Shown here piece after piece: positions 17,771 through 26,698 of a stretch of 64,000 nucleotides of DNA. The notes under the pieces were generated by a model. The model had not been told where the DNA came from, made no database searches, and saw only the letters and a list, made by a program, of their open reading frames with translations. The number at the start of each line of letters is the position of its first letter. The stretch's first letter is position 1. Made by a program: the position numbers and the translations under genes. The stretch is from Desulfobacteraceae bacterium Eth-SRB1 (GTDB taxonomy: Bacteria > Desulfobacterota > Desulfobacteria > Desulfobacterales > ETH-SRB1), in assembly GCA_004193555.1 (NCBI GenBank), contig RPGP01000040.1, forward strand, positions 625,127-689,126. Direction: 5' to 3'.

Positions 17771-18395
17771 TGATCATACACCTCAAATTAACGCACTTTT
17801 GGTGCTAACATAAGTGCCTAAAGTGAGCTAAAGTATATTAAAGTGCCTAAAGTTAAGGAATACGCCTTTGGCGCTGCCAATTTCAATTTTTTCCCTACAG
17901 CTATGCTCACTTTATTTACAGCTGAAGTTATAACCAAACCCTGAATGTAAAGAATCCTGGCCCAGAGAACCAGGCTTTGGCTAACCCCAGAGGGGATTTG
18001 CTTTGTTGGCAGTTCATTGATTTATCAAAATTCCAATTATCAAACAAGGAAAAGACGAACGTCGAACATCGAACGCTCAACATCGAACATCGAACATCGA
18101 ATGTGGATGTCGCTTCGCTCTTTCTTTTTTAATCACTTAGCCACCGATCTACGCTGATTATCACGGATGTTTTTTTTGTTTTTCTTTGTGCCACTGTGCC
18201 TGAACAGCAACTATTTAAACCTGTCTGCGTTCATCTGTGTGAATCTGTGGCTGAATATTTACCTTTTTTAATTAAATCGAAACGCCGAAGGCGTACCACA
18301 ACTTTAGGCACTTTAGCTCACTTTAGGCACTTTTTTACTCATCTATCCTATGGTACCAATTTCAATTTTTTCCATACGTTCTAATCTCACAATTC
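17771..18395. repeat. Nested inverted repeats between kinase and regulator genes
   Basis: Outer arms of 23 bp at 17812-17834 and 18310-18332 are perfect complements (GTGCCTAAAGTGAGCTAAAG core). A second pair, TACGCCTTTGGCG (17861-17873) and CGCCGAAGGCGTA (18283-18295), lies inside. Within these is a pair of GCCACcGAT...CGCTGATTA-type phrases (about 18134-18170 and 18222-18255) in opposite orientation. There is also a direct repeat CAATTTCAATTTTTTCC (near 17879 and 18358), a tandem CATCGAA(CG) run (18056-18105), and an AATCCTGGCCC hairpin (17947-17978) that recurs at 31638-31670. No gene is seen. Confidence 0.7.
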
Positions 18396-19832
18396 CTAAA
18401 TTTTAGCCATTACAGGCAACTCAATTGCAACACATGCTCCGCGCACAGGTTTATTGTCAATCCGGATGCTTCCCCCGTGTGCTTCGATAATATTTTTAAC
18501 TATTCCAAGGCCAAGCCCTGTCCCCTTTTCCTTTGTGGTAAAAAAAGGATCCCATATCTTGTCCACAACATCCTTATGTATACCTTCTCCTTCATCTTCA
18601 ATATTGACTACAATAAACTTGTCTTTTAAGCCGGTTTTGATACAGATTTCCCCGCCATCCGGCATTGCCTGCATTCCATTTATTAAAATATTAAGAAACG
18701 CTTGATGCAACATGGCGGAATCGGCCATTATTCCCGGAAGATTATTATCATAATGCCTCTTAATTATATATCCCTCTTTCTCTATCTGTGCCGCAAGAAA
18801 GCTGACATTTTTTTCAAGGACTTCGTTAATTAGACATGGAGCCGGGTTTGGATTTTTAGGTTTCGCAAAATTTAAAAAATCGCCTATTATATCATTTAAC
18901 CGGCCTGATTCTTCGACTATAATATCCGGAATAGTATTTGCCAGAATAGTATTCGATGGATCAACAGCCTTTATCTTTTTCTTTAACAGAGAGGCTGAAC
19001 TCCTTATGATGCCTAATGGATTGCGTATTTCATGAGAAACACAAGCCACCATTTCACCAAGCATAGACAGGTGCTTGGCGCGGCTTAACTGTTCCTCAAG
19101 TTTGAGCCTCTCCTCGGCGCGCCTTTCAATGATACCCTCACCTCTCTTAACCACAAAAATAAGAACTAATAACAAAGATATCATAACTGCGGTTATGGTT
19201 ATAACGACGAGTATCTGAAATCTGAAAATAGTTTTATACTCTTGTGACATGTCCTGAACAATTTCAACAACACCGAGAACCGGACCCGATATCTCAGACA
19301 GCGGCTTTTCTGCGCGCAGAGGGGCAAAAGTAATCATTTTCACCTCTTCAGGAAAGCCAAACATAATTTCCAGCAAATTACCTCTTTGAACAAGATCTGA
19401 TGCTGATTTGCCCAAAACAGCATTTTGATAGCCTGTACCCGCGATATTCTTAGCGCCTATCACATCCTTATTAAAACTATATGAAATTGTATTATTTTTA
19501 TCGTAAATATTGACCATATCCACTTTAAAGCTATGAAGAGTACTGCGAACGACTTTATCCATCCGCTCAAATTGGTCCGGATCCCTGAGCTGGATTCTGC
19601 CGAATTTCATGACAACAGGAATTACGAACTGTATAAAAACCTGATGGTTAAGGTTTTCTACAAGCAGGTTGGCATAGTCCCGGCTTTTCTCAAGCTGCAT
19701 CTGTCTGGCCCAGTGTGTGCTGAATGAAGAAAGAATAAGGGTGCCGATAAAAATTAATACAAGGCTTGTAAAGGTAAAGTACTTAACCAGTCTGAAAGGT
19801 TTAATCTTTTCGTCTAAAGCCCGAGGATTCAT
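18396..19832 (-). CDS. Membrane histidine kinase
   Basis: A 478-residue kinase. It has an N-terminal membrane helix (about 18-38), a periplasmic sensor of about 170 residues, a second helix (about 208-230, ILVVITITAVMISLLLVLIFVV), a short linker helix, HisKA with CVSHEIRNPLG, and HATPase_c with NILINGMQAM, DEGEGIHKDV and GTGLGLGIV. No HAMP or PAS is clear. It begins only 9 bases after the mlaD stop, so it is very probably part of the mlaEFD transcript. This suggests that it senses envelope or lipid state, which is inference. Confidence 0.9.
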   Translation of the reverse strand: MNPRALDEKIKPFRLVKYFTFTSLVLIFIGTLILSSFSTHWARQMQLEKSRDYANLLVENLNHQVFIQFVIPVVMKFGRIQLRDPDQFERMDKVVRSTLHSFKVDMVNIYDKNNTISYSFNKDVIGAKNIAGTGYQNAVLGKSASDLVQRGNLLEIMFGFPEEVKMITFAPLRAEKPLSEISGPVLGVVEIVQDMSQEYKTIFRFQILVVITITAVMISLLLVLIFVVKRGEGIIERRAEERLKLEEQLSRAKHLSMLGEMVACVSHEIRNPLGIIRSSASLLKKKIKAVDPSNTILANTIPDIIVEESGRLNDIIGDFLNFAKPKNPNPAPCLINEVLEKNVSFLAAQIEKEGYIIKRHYDNNLPGIMADSAMLHQAFLNILINGMQAMPDGGEICIKTGLKDKFIVVNIEDEGEGIHKDVVDKIWDPFFTTKEKGTGLGLGIVKNIIEAHGGSIRIDNKPVRGACVAIELPVMAKI

Positions 19833-19841
19833 GTGTGAGTA

Positions 19842-21341
19842 TTAATTCTTAGGAATAGGGACGTTTGTTAAAAGGGTTTTAATATCTTCATCTGAAAAGC
19901 TGATCCCGGCTCCGACAAAAAATGATTCTTTCCCTTGATTACTAATAAAATCATCAAACCCGGCGGTAAGATAGATATGCTGAAAGGGAGTAAAGTCAGC
20001 CTTGAATTTCAGGTGGGCATTTCTGTCAGGATCAAAATCAAAAGCTTCCATTGAAAGAGTTAAACGGTCATCAAGAAAGTAATAATCAATAGCCAGACCG
20101 CCTGTTGACTCAAAAAGACCGCCTCTAAATGCAATATCATAATATCGTTTTGCTATCTGCGCTGAAAACTTGAGCGCATCCTTATCGGTTTCTACTCTAT
20201 GCTCTGTGGTTGGCCCACTGCCGGGGGTTGTCGTCGTAGTGTCTGTCACCTTATCTTTTCCGCCTGGGTCATCTACAATCTGCAGCAGATAATACTTATC
20301 CTCCTTCGGCTGAACACGAAGAGAAAGATAGGATTTTGCCTCATCGCTGTCAAAAAGATATTCTCCCCTGTAATCTACATAAGTGCGGAATGTCTCCTGC
20401 TTTTGCAGATAATCGTTTATGCTGGTAAGCGAAGTATTTATATTTTCTACTGTCTCATCTTCATTAACCAGTTTCCCGAGAGTTCCTTCCCCCTTCTCGA
20501 TCTTGTCTGTAATTTTGTTAAGAGAAGTGAGCGCTCCTGTTAAATTATCGATCATTTCATCCTTATTAACCAGTTTCCCCAAGCTTCCTTTTCCTTCATT
20601 AATCTTTGCAGTAATATTGTTTATTCCGGCAATAAGATCTTCCATTTTTTCAGAGGCTTTGCGCATATTAGCTGCAATAGCATGAATATCATCGCTGTTG
20701 GTATCTCCCATGTCCTTTAATATTTTTGAAAAATCTGAAAAGTTGGCAATTATTTTTGTAATATCCTCGTTGTTTTGCTGAACAGTTCTGTTCATGGTTT
20801 CGCTCATCTCTTGCATAGAGTCCATTATTGAACGAAGCGAAGCTTCTCCCTTTTCGCCGGCAAAAACATTTGCCATGGAATTTGTCAATTTGTTGATGTT
20901 TTTTGCCACTTCTCCCATAGTACTCATAAGAGCGTCCATATCAGTCGCAGGGACTGTTTTGACAATCACGTCCCCACCTTTTAGCTCGGGAGCAGAAGGG
21001 GAGCCCTGGACAAGTTCAATATATTTATCACCCAGGATACCTTTAGTCCTGATAATAGCCTTTACATCCTTTGTAAGCTTTACATTTGAATTAATCCTTA
21101 AAACAACCAGCGCTTTTCCGTCTTCGAGAGAAATCCTGCGTACCCTGCCAACCTCCACACCTGCAATTTCTACCTGAACATCCTCTGCAAGACCTGCTGC
21201 TGAGTCAAAATATACAGTTACATCATACCCTTTTGCTCTTGTAAAACTCAGTCCTCCAACCTTCATCGACATATATGTCAGCAGGAGAATGCCGATTACT
21301 ACAAAAACACCTACTTTTGCTTCAACAGTTAGTTTTGACAT
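19842..21341 (-). CDS. mlaD: MlaD-like MCE-domain lipid transport protein, long form
   Basis: A 499-residue protein with one N-terminal membrane anchor (VFVVIGILLLTYMSMKV, about 11-28). One MCE domain (about 36-118) contains YFDSAAGLAEDVQVEIAGVEVGRV, IRTKGILGDKYIELV and the substrate-channel region. A long helical region (about 135-330) holds two related LGKLVN(K/E)DE repeats. The C-terminal segment is beta-rich (YVDYRGEYLFDSDEAKSYLSLRVQP ... VGAGISFSDEDIKTLL). MlaD hexamers carry phospholipid between the MlaFE complex and the outer membrane. E. coli MlaD is about 180 residues, so this form has an extra helical and beta extension that may bridge the periplasm. It overlaps mlaF by 13 bases. 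Confidence 0.88.
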   Translation of the reverse strand: MSKLTVEAKVGVFVVIGILLLTYMSMKVGGLSFTRAKGYDVTVYFDSAAGLAEDVQVEIAGVEVGRVRRISLEDGKALVVLRINSNVKLTKDVKAIIRTKGILGDKYIELVQGSPSAPELKGGDVIVKTVPATDMDALMSTMGEVAKNINKLTNSMANVFAGEKGEASLRSIMDSMQEMSETMNRTVQQNNEDITKIIANFSDFSKILKDMGDTNSDDIHAIAANMRKASEKMEDLIAGINNITAKINEGKGSLGKLVNKDEMIDNLTGALTSLNKITDKIEKGEGTLGKLVNEDETVENINTSLTSINDYLQKQETFRTYVDYRGEYLFDSDEAKSYLSLRVQPKEDKYYLLQIVDDPGGKDKVTDTTTTTPGSGPTTEHRVETDKDALKFSAQIAKRYYDIAFRGGLFESTGGLAIDYYFLDDRLTLSMEAFDFDPDRNAHLKFKADFTPFQHIYLTAGFDDFISNQGKESFFVGAGISFSDEDIKTLLTNVPIPKN

Positions 21342-22072
21342 GCTTTTGCGGTTTCCCTGTTAATGAACTGTTTAATAACAGGATTATTTGATGATCGTAT
21401 TTCTTCGGGAGTTCCTGTTTTGATAATTTTTCCTTCATACAACATAGCCACCTTATGCGCAATCTTGAAAGTAGATCCGATGTCGTGACTGATAACGACA
21501 AAGGTTGCCCTTGTGCTACGCTGTGTATTTATAATAAGTTTGTCGATGCTTTCGCACATAATAGGATCGAGACCGGTTGTTGGTTCGTCAAACAGCACAA
21601 TTTTAGGATTAAGCGCTATAGCTCTTGCAAGCCCGACGCGCTTTCGCATTCCTCCTGAGAGCTCTGAAGGCATCTTGTGCGTTACATTTTTTAAACCAAC
21701 CTCTAATAATTTTTCTTCTACAATTTTATCGATTTCCTTTTTAGATAGTTTTGTATGCTCTTTGAGAGGAAATGCAACATTTTCTCCAACCGTCATTGAA
21801 TCAAAAAGCGCTGCGTCCTGAAAGAGCATACCAAAGACTTTTCGTGTTTCGTTAAGCTCCTTATCGTTCAGCTTTGCAGTGTCAATTCCGTCAACAAGCA
21901 CCTGGCCTGAATCAGGTTTAATAAGGCCGATAATATGTTTTAAAAGAACACTTTTGCCTCCGCCGCTCCTGCCGATAATAACGGTAATCTTCTCAGGCTC
22001 AATCTTAAGATCAAGATTATCTAAAACCTTTTGGCCTTTAAATGATTTGCATATTTTTATAAGTTCGATCAT
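21329..22072 (-). CDS. mlaF: MlaF-like ABC transporter ATP-binding protein
   Basis: A 247-residue ABC ATPase with Walker A GRSGGGKS (34-41), the Q-loop region MLFQDAALFDSMTVGENVAFPL typical of MlaF/Mkl ATPases, the signature LSGGMRKRVGLARA, Walker B IVLFDEPTTGLDP and the H-loop VVISHD. It powers lipid movement by MlaE across the inner membrane. Its start overlaps the mlaE stop (22072) and its end overlaps the mlaD start, so translation is coupled. Confidence 0.93.
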   Translation of the reverse strand: MIELIKICKSFKGQKVLDNLDLKIEPEKITVIIGRSGGGKSVLLKHIIGLIKPDSGQVLVDGIDTAKLNDKELNETRKVFGMLFQDAALFDSMTVGENVAFPLKEHTKLSKKEIDKIVEEKLLEVGLKNVTHKMPSELSGGMRKRVGLARAIALNPKIVLFDEPTTGLDPIMCESIDKLIINTQRSTRATFVVISHDIGSTFKIAHKVAMLYEGKIIKTGTPEEIRSSNNPVIKQFINRETAKACQN

Positions 22073-22860
22073 TAGAACATAAACGACGTAAGAAAATAAT
22101 CGCTGATAAAGATTGTTATCGATGACAAAACTACCGACTGGGTGGTTGCCTTTCCAACCCCTTCGGCTCCGCCTGCTGTATTAATTCCTTTATAACATCC
22201 TATCAGGGAAAGTATCAGCCCAAAACATGCGGCCTTGATAAGACCGTTGAAAATATCTTCAAGCTCAACGTATTCCACAATCTTGGCAACAAAAATTCCG
22301 GAATTGATTTTCAGCAACTCTACACCGACAAAATAGCCGCCTAAAATGCCGATAAAATCGGATACTACCGTCAGAACAGGCAGCATAAGTATTGCGGCAA
22401 CTATGCGCGGCATCACAAGATAGTGAATCGGATTGACCGACATGGTATGCAACGCATCAATCTGCTCTGTAACCTTCATGGTCCCTATTTCAGCGGTCAT
22501 TGCCGAGCCGACACGTCCTGTAACCATTAAGGCGGTGAAGACAGGCCCAAGCTCACGTGTCATACCCAATGCCACTGTTGAACCTACAAGACTTTCACCT
22601 CCGAATAGTCTGAAACCATGATATGATTGAAGGGCAAACACCATGCCGGTAAATGCTCCTGTTATTAACACAACAAAGATAGAATTGACCCCGACAAACT
22701 CCATCTGCTTGAAAATAAGCTGGAAACGAAACGGCGCGCGGAACATCCAGATGGTTGCAGACATTAAAAGCAGCATAATTCTGCCTGCTTCTTCAACAGC
22801 AATTATAAAGGGTTTTCCCGCAAGTTCAAGTAAACGTATCATCGGATTGCATTTAACCAT
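22072..22860 (-). CDS. mlaE: MlaE-family ABC transporter permease
   Basis: A 262-residue inner-membrane permease with five or six predicted helices and the family phrases GAFTGMVFALQSYHGFRLFG, LGPVFTALMVTGRVGSAMTAEIGTMKVTEQIDAL, MPRIVAAILMLPVLTVVSDFIGILGGY and GCYKGINTAGGAEGVGKATTQSVV. It forms the lipid path of the Mla/MCE system. It is the first gene of the minus-strand mlaEFD-kinase cluster. MlaB (STAS) and MlaC homologues are not adjacent. Confidence 0.93.
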   Translation of the reverse strand: MVKCNPMIRLLELAGKPFIIAVEEAGRIMLLLMSATIWMFRAPFRFQLIFKQMEFVGVNSIFVVLITGAFTGMVFALQSYHGFRLFGGESLVGSTVALGMTRELGPVFTALMVTGRVGSAMTAEIGTMKVTEQIDALHTMSVNPIHYLVMPRIVAAILMLPVLTVVSDFIGILGGYFVGVELLKINSGIFVAKIVEYVELEDIFNGLIKAACFGLILSLIGCYKGINTAGGAEGVGKATTQSVVLSSITIFISDYFLTSFMF

Positions 22861-23077
22861 ATTGTACCTGTAACAGGAATAAACATCCAGTAATTACTTA
22901 TCCTTGCAATCATATATGGAAACTGTCCCTTAAAGTCAAGGCCAAAGCTTTATTTGAAGATTTCCTGATTTCACGAAAATTCTTGTTAGGGGCTATCCAC
23001 TTCGCTACCCCCCTTTTTTTGTTTTTTTTTAAAAAATACAACATATAGAGGCTAAATTAAATACAACACAATATAAG

Positions 23078-23126
23078 ATAATTATGCATAGTTATAGATA
23101 AAAGATATATAATTATGCATAATTAT
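23078..23126. promoter_or_regulatory. Twin 18-bp palindromes, candidate operator pair
   Basis: ATAATTATGCATAATTAT at 23109-23126 is a perfect palindrome. At 23078-23095 the same 18-mer appears with one change. The two are 31 bp apart, about three helical turns, so a dimeric regulator could bind both on one DNA face. A TTGACT box at 23128-23133 abuts the right copy, with a weak AATTAT -10 (23151-23156) at 17-bp spacing reading toward the pil operon. The arrangement suggests repression or autoregulation. The regulator is unknown, and the HTH protein at 23436 is a candidate. Confidence 0.5.
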
Positions 23127-23172
23127 CTTGACTTAATTATAAATTTAAACAATTATCAAAAAATGTAATGCA

Positions 23173-23410
23173 GCTTTGTAGCCGTTCACGGTTTACAGTT
23201 ATCGGTTCACGGTTGAAAAAATAGATTGTACAAGAATCAGATGCGGAGCTGAGAACACAAATGTACATTTCACGAAAGGTTAATATATTTTTTGATTTAG
23301 ATGCGGAAGAATTAATTCAAGAGTTGAAATCAATATCCAAAATGCTTCAATGGTTGCATAGTTCATTGAAAAAACTGTGAACTGTGAACCGACAACCGTA
23401 AACGGTTACA
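23173..23410. pseudogene. Second four-helix-bundle remnant with inverted flanks
   Basis: A 39-codon ORF (23261-23380) encodes a C-terminal fragment ending LKSISKMLQWLHSSLKKL, nearly identical to the remnant downstream of ppsA. The flanks are inverted arms: GTAGCCGTTCACGGTTTAC on the left, and the complement of GTGAACCG...ACCGTAAACGGTTAC on the right. About 95 bases (23316-23410) match the copy at 5058-5143. It looks like a truncated, mobile-style gene cassette. It separates the candidate promoter from the HTH gene. Confidence 0.5.
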
Positions 23411-23435
23411 AATTTATTTATAGAGAGCTACATCT

Positions 23436-23633
23436 ATGAGCAGGAATTCCTTAAAAAAAATTAGAGAATCACTTCTGATGAGCAAATCCGAACTCGCTAG
23501 AAAAGCAAATATTTCGCCGATTACAATTGCTCGCATAGAAAAAGGTATGGGGTGCCGCATGGAAACCAAAAGAAAAATTATTTTAGCATTAGGCTATAGT
23601 CTTTCTGATAAAAACAAGATATTTAGCGATTAA
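23436..23633 (+). CDS. Small XRE-type helix-turn-helix protein
   Basis: A 65-residue protein that is a single HTH_3 domain: LKKIRESLLMSKSELARKANISPITIARIEKG spans the helix-turn-helix. No other domain is present. It starts the pil operon, 9 bases before pilM, and so may regulate the operon or itself. A small HTH gene before pilM is recalled from related Desulfobacterota, which supports it being real. The twin palindromes 310 bases upstream are a candidate target. Confidence 0.8.
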   Translation: MSRNSLKKIRESLLMSKSELARKANISPITIARIEKGMGCRMETKRKIILALGYSLSDKNKIFSD

Positions 23634-23642
23634 GAGAATATT

Positions 23643-24698
23643 ATGCTGTTTGGAAAAACTTCAAATATCGTAGGCCTTGATATTGGCTCAAGGACTTTAA
23701 AGGCCGCTGAAATCATAGAAACGAAACAAGGTCGCAGATTGAAGAGTTTCGGCATGCTGGATATTACATCAGGGGCAATCGAAGACTCTGGAATAAAGGA
23801 TGCTGAGACTGTCGCAGATTCACTCCGTCAGCTCTTTAAAGAAAACAACATAAGGATGAAGAATGTTGCAATATCAATCGGCGGATATTCTGTTATTGTA
23901 AAGAAGATTGCTGTGCAGGCCATGACAGAGGATCAACTCCAGGAAACAATTAATGTTGAGGCGGAACAGTATATCCCGTTTGACATAAGTGACGTCAACA
24001 TTGATTATCAGATACTTGGTGAAAATAAAAACAATCCAAACCAGATGGATGTGCTTCTTGTTGCAGCTAAAAAGGATATGGTTAACGACTATGTCAATCT
24101 TGTTCGAATGGCCGGACTTAATCCCTGCATCGTAGATATTGACGCTTGTGCTCTGCAAAATATCTTTGAAATAAATTATGACGCAACTGATGAGAATATT
24201 GCTTTAATAGATATTGGGGACTGTAAGACATCATTAAACATCTTGAAATCAAATTCTTCTGTATTCATGCGTGATGTTTCGCTTGGATGCAATATGATAA
24301 ATCGGAAAATAATTTCCCTTGTTGATTGTTCTTTTGAAGAGGCCGAACAGATTAAACACAGCGACCAGACAGACAAAATTTCTGCTGATGATTTAAGAGA
24401 AATTGTTTCATCGGTAGTCGCTGACTGGTGCACTGAAATAAAACGGGCGCTTGACTTCTTTTATTCTGCTTATCCTGACGATCAGATAACAAAAATAATT
24501 CTTAGCGGAGGTGGAGCTAATATTAAGGAATTCCGCCAGCTTTTGGCCTTGGAAATTTTATCTGAAATCGAAATAATTAATCCTTTTAAAAATTTTGAAG
24601 TAAACAGCAAAAGCTTTGACGCTTCTTATCTTGAAGAAATAGCGCCCCAGGCTGCTATCTGTATGGGCCTGGCTATCAGAAAGGTTGATGACAAATGA
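23643..24698 (+). CDS. pilM: Type IV pilus inner-membrane assembly protein PilM
   Basis: A 351-residue actin-like ATPase fold protein: VGLDIGSRTLKAAEI at the N-terminus (phosphate 1), the SHS2-type insert region YIPFDISDVNIDYQIL, ALIDIGDCKTSLNIL (phosphate 2) and IILSGGGANIKEFRQLL (adenosine motif). PilM sits on the cytoplasmic side and binds the N-terminus of PilN, linking the motor ATPases to the PilNOP alignment complex. The stop overlaps the pilN start by 4 bases. Confidence 0.93.
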   Translation: MLFGKTSNIVGLDIGSRTLKAAEIIETKQGRRLKSFGMLDITSGAIEDSGIKDAETVADSLRQLFKENNIRMKNVAISIGGYSVIVKKIAVQAMTEDQLQETINVEAEQYIPFDISDVNIDYQILGENKNNPNQMDVLLVAAKKDMVNDYVNLVRMAGLNPCIVDIDACALQNIFEINYDATDENIALIDIGDCKTSLNILKSNSSVFMRDVSLGCNMINRKIISLVDCSFEEAEQIKHSDQTDKISADDLREIVSSVVADWCTEIKRALDFFYSAYPDDQITKIILSGGGANIKEFRQLLALEILSEIEIINPFKNFEVNSKSFDASYLEEIAPQAAICMGLAIRKVDDK

Positions 24699-25270
24699 TA
24701 CGAATCAATCTGCTGCCTTTTCGCGCTGCACGTAAAAAAGAGAATGTTCGCCAACAGATCTCCATTTTTTTTCTCTCTTTTTTATTTATTTCTGCCTCCA
24801 TGTTTTATTATAATATGATTTTGAATAGTAAAATAAAAGTTCTGGGAAATAAAATAGCAACCACAACAAAAGAGCTAAATAAATATAACGAGATTAATAA
24901 AGAAATTACATCAATAAAAAAGAAGCTTGCTATACTGAAAAAGAAAACAGATGTGATAAAAAATCTTGAGGTAAGCCGTGAAGAGAGCGTTCGTCTGCTG
25001 GATGCTATGACAAACATGGTAATAGAAAAACGGATGTGGCTTACCAGCCTGGGAGCTAAAGAAGGTGGGGTTAATATAAAGGGGATTGCATTAGACAATA
25101 AGACAGTAGCCGATTTTATGACCTGTCTTGAAAAATCAAAACTTTTTAAAAATGTAAACTTAAAAATTACAAAACAACAAAAGTTCAAAAAAAGTATTAA
25201 TCTTAAAAGTTTCGAAATCACATGCGAAAAGGCGTCTTTGCAAAAAGAGACTGCAAGCAAGGCAAAATAA
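24695..25270 (+). CDS. pilN: Type IV pilus alignment protein PilN
   Basis: A 191-residue bitopic protein. The short cytoplasmic N-terminus MIRINLLPFRAARKKE is the conserved PilN peptide that binds PilM. One membrane helix follows (about 23-45), then a coiled-coil (about 48-90) and a ferredoxin-like periplasmic domain. It partners PilO in the alignment complex. Its start overlaps pilM, and pilO begins 3 bases after its stop. The sequence is very Lys-rich in the coiled-coil. Confidence 0.9.
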   Translation: MIRINLLPFRAARKKENVRQQISIFFLSFLFISASMFYYNMILNSKIKVLGNKIATTTKELNKYNEINKEITSIKKKLAILKKKTDVIKNLEVSREESVRLLDAMTNMVIEKRMWLTSLGAKEGGVNIKGIALDNKTVADFMTCLEKSKLFKNVNLKITKQQKFKKSINLKSFEITCEKASLQKETASKAK

Positions 25271-25273
25271 TTC

Positions 25274-25903
25274 ATGAAGAAAATTAATTCATCTTTAAAA
25301 TCTCTCGGTCCTGTTTTTGAAAAAATCGAAAAAGTATCCAAAGCACAAAGGATTCTTATATGCTCAGGAGCATTCCTGCTTCTGACAGGAGCCTTTGTAT
25401 ATTTATTTTATCTTCCAAAATCTCAAAAAATCGGTGAATTAACCACAGATTATGAAAATCGCGCGCAGGAGCTTGTTGCGGCAAAAAGAAACGCTATGCA
25501 ACTTGAAAGATTTAGAAATGATATAAAAAAAGCGGAAAAGGAATATAAAATAGTAATGAAAGCCCTTCCTGACAAACAGGAAATACCATCGTTGCTGTCA
25601 GGTATTTCCCAGGCAGGGCAAGCCGTCGGTTTAGAGTTCGTTGAATTTCAGCCTCAACCGGAAACTCCTAAAGATTTTTTTGCAGAAATACCTGTTTCAA
25701 TTGTTGTTTCTGGGAGCTATCATAATGTCGGCTTTTTTTTCGACAGGGTGGCGAATTTACCAAGGATCGTAAATATTAAAAACATTAAGATGATCCCCAA
25801 AAAAGATAGTGACGAACTTAGAACAACATGCACTGCTGTTACTTACAAGTTTATAGAGGCTGCTACGGTAAAGCCAAACACCCAAAAAACCAAAGAAAAA
25901 TGA
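25274..25903 (+). CDS. pilO: Type IV pilus alignment protein PilO
   Basis: A 209-residue bitopic protein with a cytoplasmic tail, one helix (about 28-48, ILICSGAFLLLTGAFVYLFYL), a coiled-coil (to about 95) and the PilO core (ALPDKQEIPSLLSGISQAGQAVGLEFVEFQPQPE ... VSIVVSGSYHNVGFFFDRVANLPRIVNI). It forms the PilNO heterodimer in the periplasm, which links the inner-membrane platform to PilP and the secretin. It lies in a tightly packed operon, 6 bases before pilP. Confidence 0.92.
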   Translation: MKKINSSLKSLGPVFEKIEKVSKAQRILICSGAFLLLTGAFVYLFYLPKSQKIGELTTDYENRAQELVAAKRNAMQLERFRNDIKKAEKEYKIVMKALPDKQEIPSLLSGISQAGQAVGLEFVEFQPQPETPKDFFAEIPVSIVVSGSYHNVGFFFDRVANLPRIVNIKNIKMIPKKDSDELRTTCTAVTYKFIEAATVKPNTQKTKEK

Positions 25904-25909
25904 TGACAC

Positions 25910-26695
25910 ATGCATAAATATTTTATCATAGTCCTCAATATTGCCTGTTTTATGTGTTGCGCTTTCCTCATAACGAGTTGCGACAATCAGGCTGAATCAC
26001 CACAAAAACCGGTTGTTATAAGCAAAAAGATTGTTGCTGCTAAAAGCAGCGGCCGGAAACCCGAAGAACAAAAAAAAGCAGAGACACCAAAGCCTGTCGC
26101 AAAAAAACAGGTTTCAAAACACGAAACCAAACAACCTGAAAAAATTACACCATTAAAACCTGAATCCAAAAAAGAAGCTGTTACCGCTGTTTTGTACAAC
26201 CCCGAAGGAAAGATTGACCCGTTTGCTCCTTTGTTCAGAGAAGAAAAGCTGGTTCTCGGAGATGAAGAAACCATGAAAACGGGAAAAGCAGGGATATGCA
26301 TTCCGCATACCCCTCTGCAAAAAGTGGATTTAAGCCAGTTAAAGCTTGTGGGAATAATTCGCGCATCAAGCGGAAACAAGGCAATGGTGGAAGAGGCTTC
26401 CGGCAGGGGATATGTTATTGAAAAAGGCATATTCATCGGAACAAATTGCGGCAGGGTAGGCTGGATATTAAAAGACAGGATAATTGTCGATGAGCCTTTG
26501 TTGCCTGTTGATGATATAGATAAGGGTAAAATATACGATGTTGATGGCAAAAGCTTTTTTATAACCGAAATCGACGGTAAAAGGTTTATCAATATTGACG
26601 GCAAACAGTTTGAAGCCAAAATTAACAAAATTAATGGCACGGCATATTATATTGATCCACAGGAACTGAAACTTCAGAAACCGTCTGGAGAATAA
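25910..26695 (+). CDS. pilP: PilP-like pilus assembly lipoprotein
   Basis: A 261-residue protein with a type II signal peptide (lipobox LITSC, Cys24). A Lys/Pro-rich linker (about 30-90) precedes the PilP homology region (GKIDPFAPLFREE, LQKVDLSQLKLVGIIRASSGNKAMVEEASGRGYVIEKG). It links PilNO to PilQ. It is longer than typical PilP (about 170-180). The extra C-terminal 60 residues contain two short DGK(S/R)F(F/I) repeats and may be a small added domain. Confidence 0.88.
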   Translation: MHKYFIIVLNIACFMCCAFLITSCDNQAESPQKPVVISKKIVAAKSSGRKPEEQKKAETPKPVAKKQVSKHETKQPEKITPLKPESKKEAVTAVLYNPEGKIDPFAPLFREEKLVLGDEETMKTGKAGICIPHTPLQKVDLSQLKLVGIIRASSGNKAMVEEASGRGYVIEKGIFIGTNCGRVGWILKDRIIVDEPLLPVDDIDKGKIYDVDGKSFFITEIDGKRFINIDGKQFEAKINKINGTAYYIDPQELKLQKPSGE

Positions 26696-26698
26696 AAA

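Larger units (their letters stand above)
22861..23435. other. Divergent gap between mlaE and the pil operon
   Basis: It holds the likely promoters of both operons, two palindromes (23078-23126) and a four-helix-bundle remnant with inverted flanks (23173-23410), each listed separately. A CCCCCC and T run near 23006-23033 looks like part of a terminator, but the stem is poor. Otherwise the gap is AT-rich and non-coding. Confidence 0.5.

Noticed and set aside
23006-23033. Terminator at the CCCCCC and T run
   Set aside because: The stem is weak and no upstream plus-strand gene would use it.
23261-23380. Diversity-generating retroelement accessory (Avd) gene
   Set aside because: Only a C-terminal stub is present, and no reverse transcriptase or template/variable repeat is seen.
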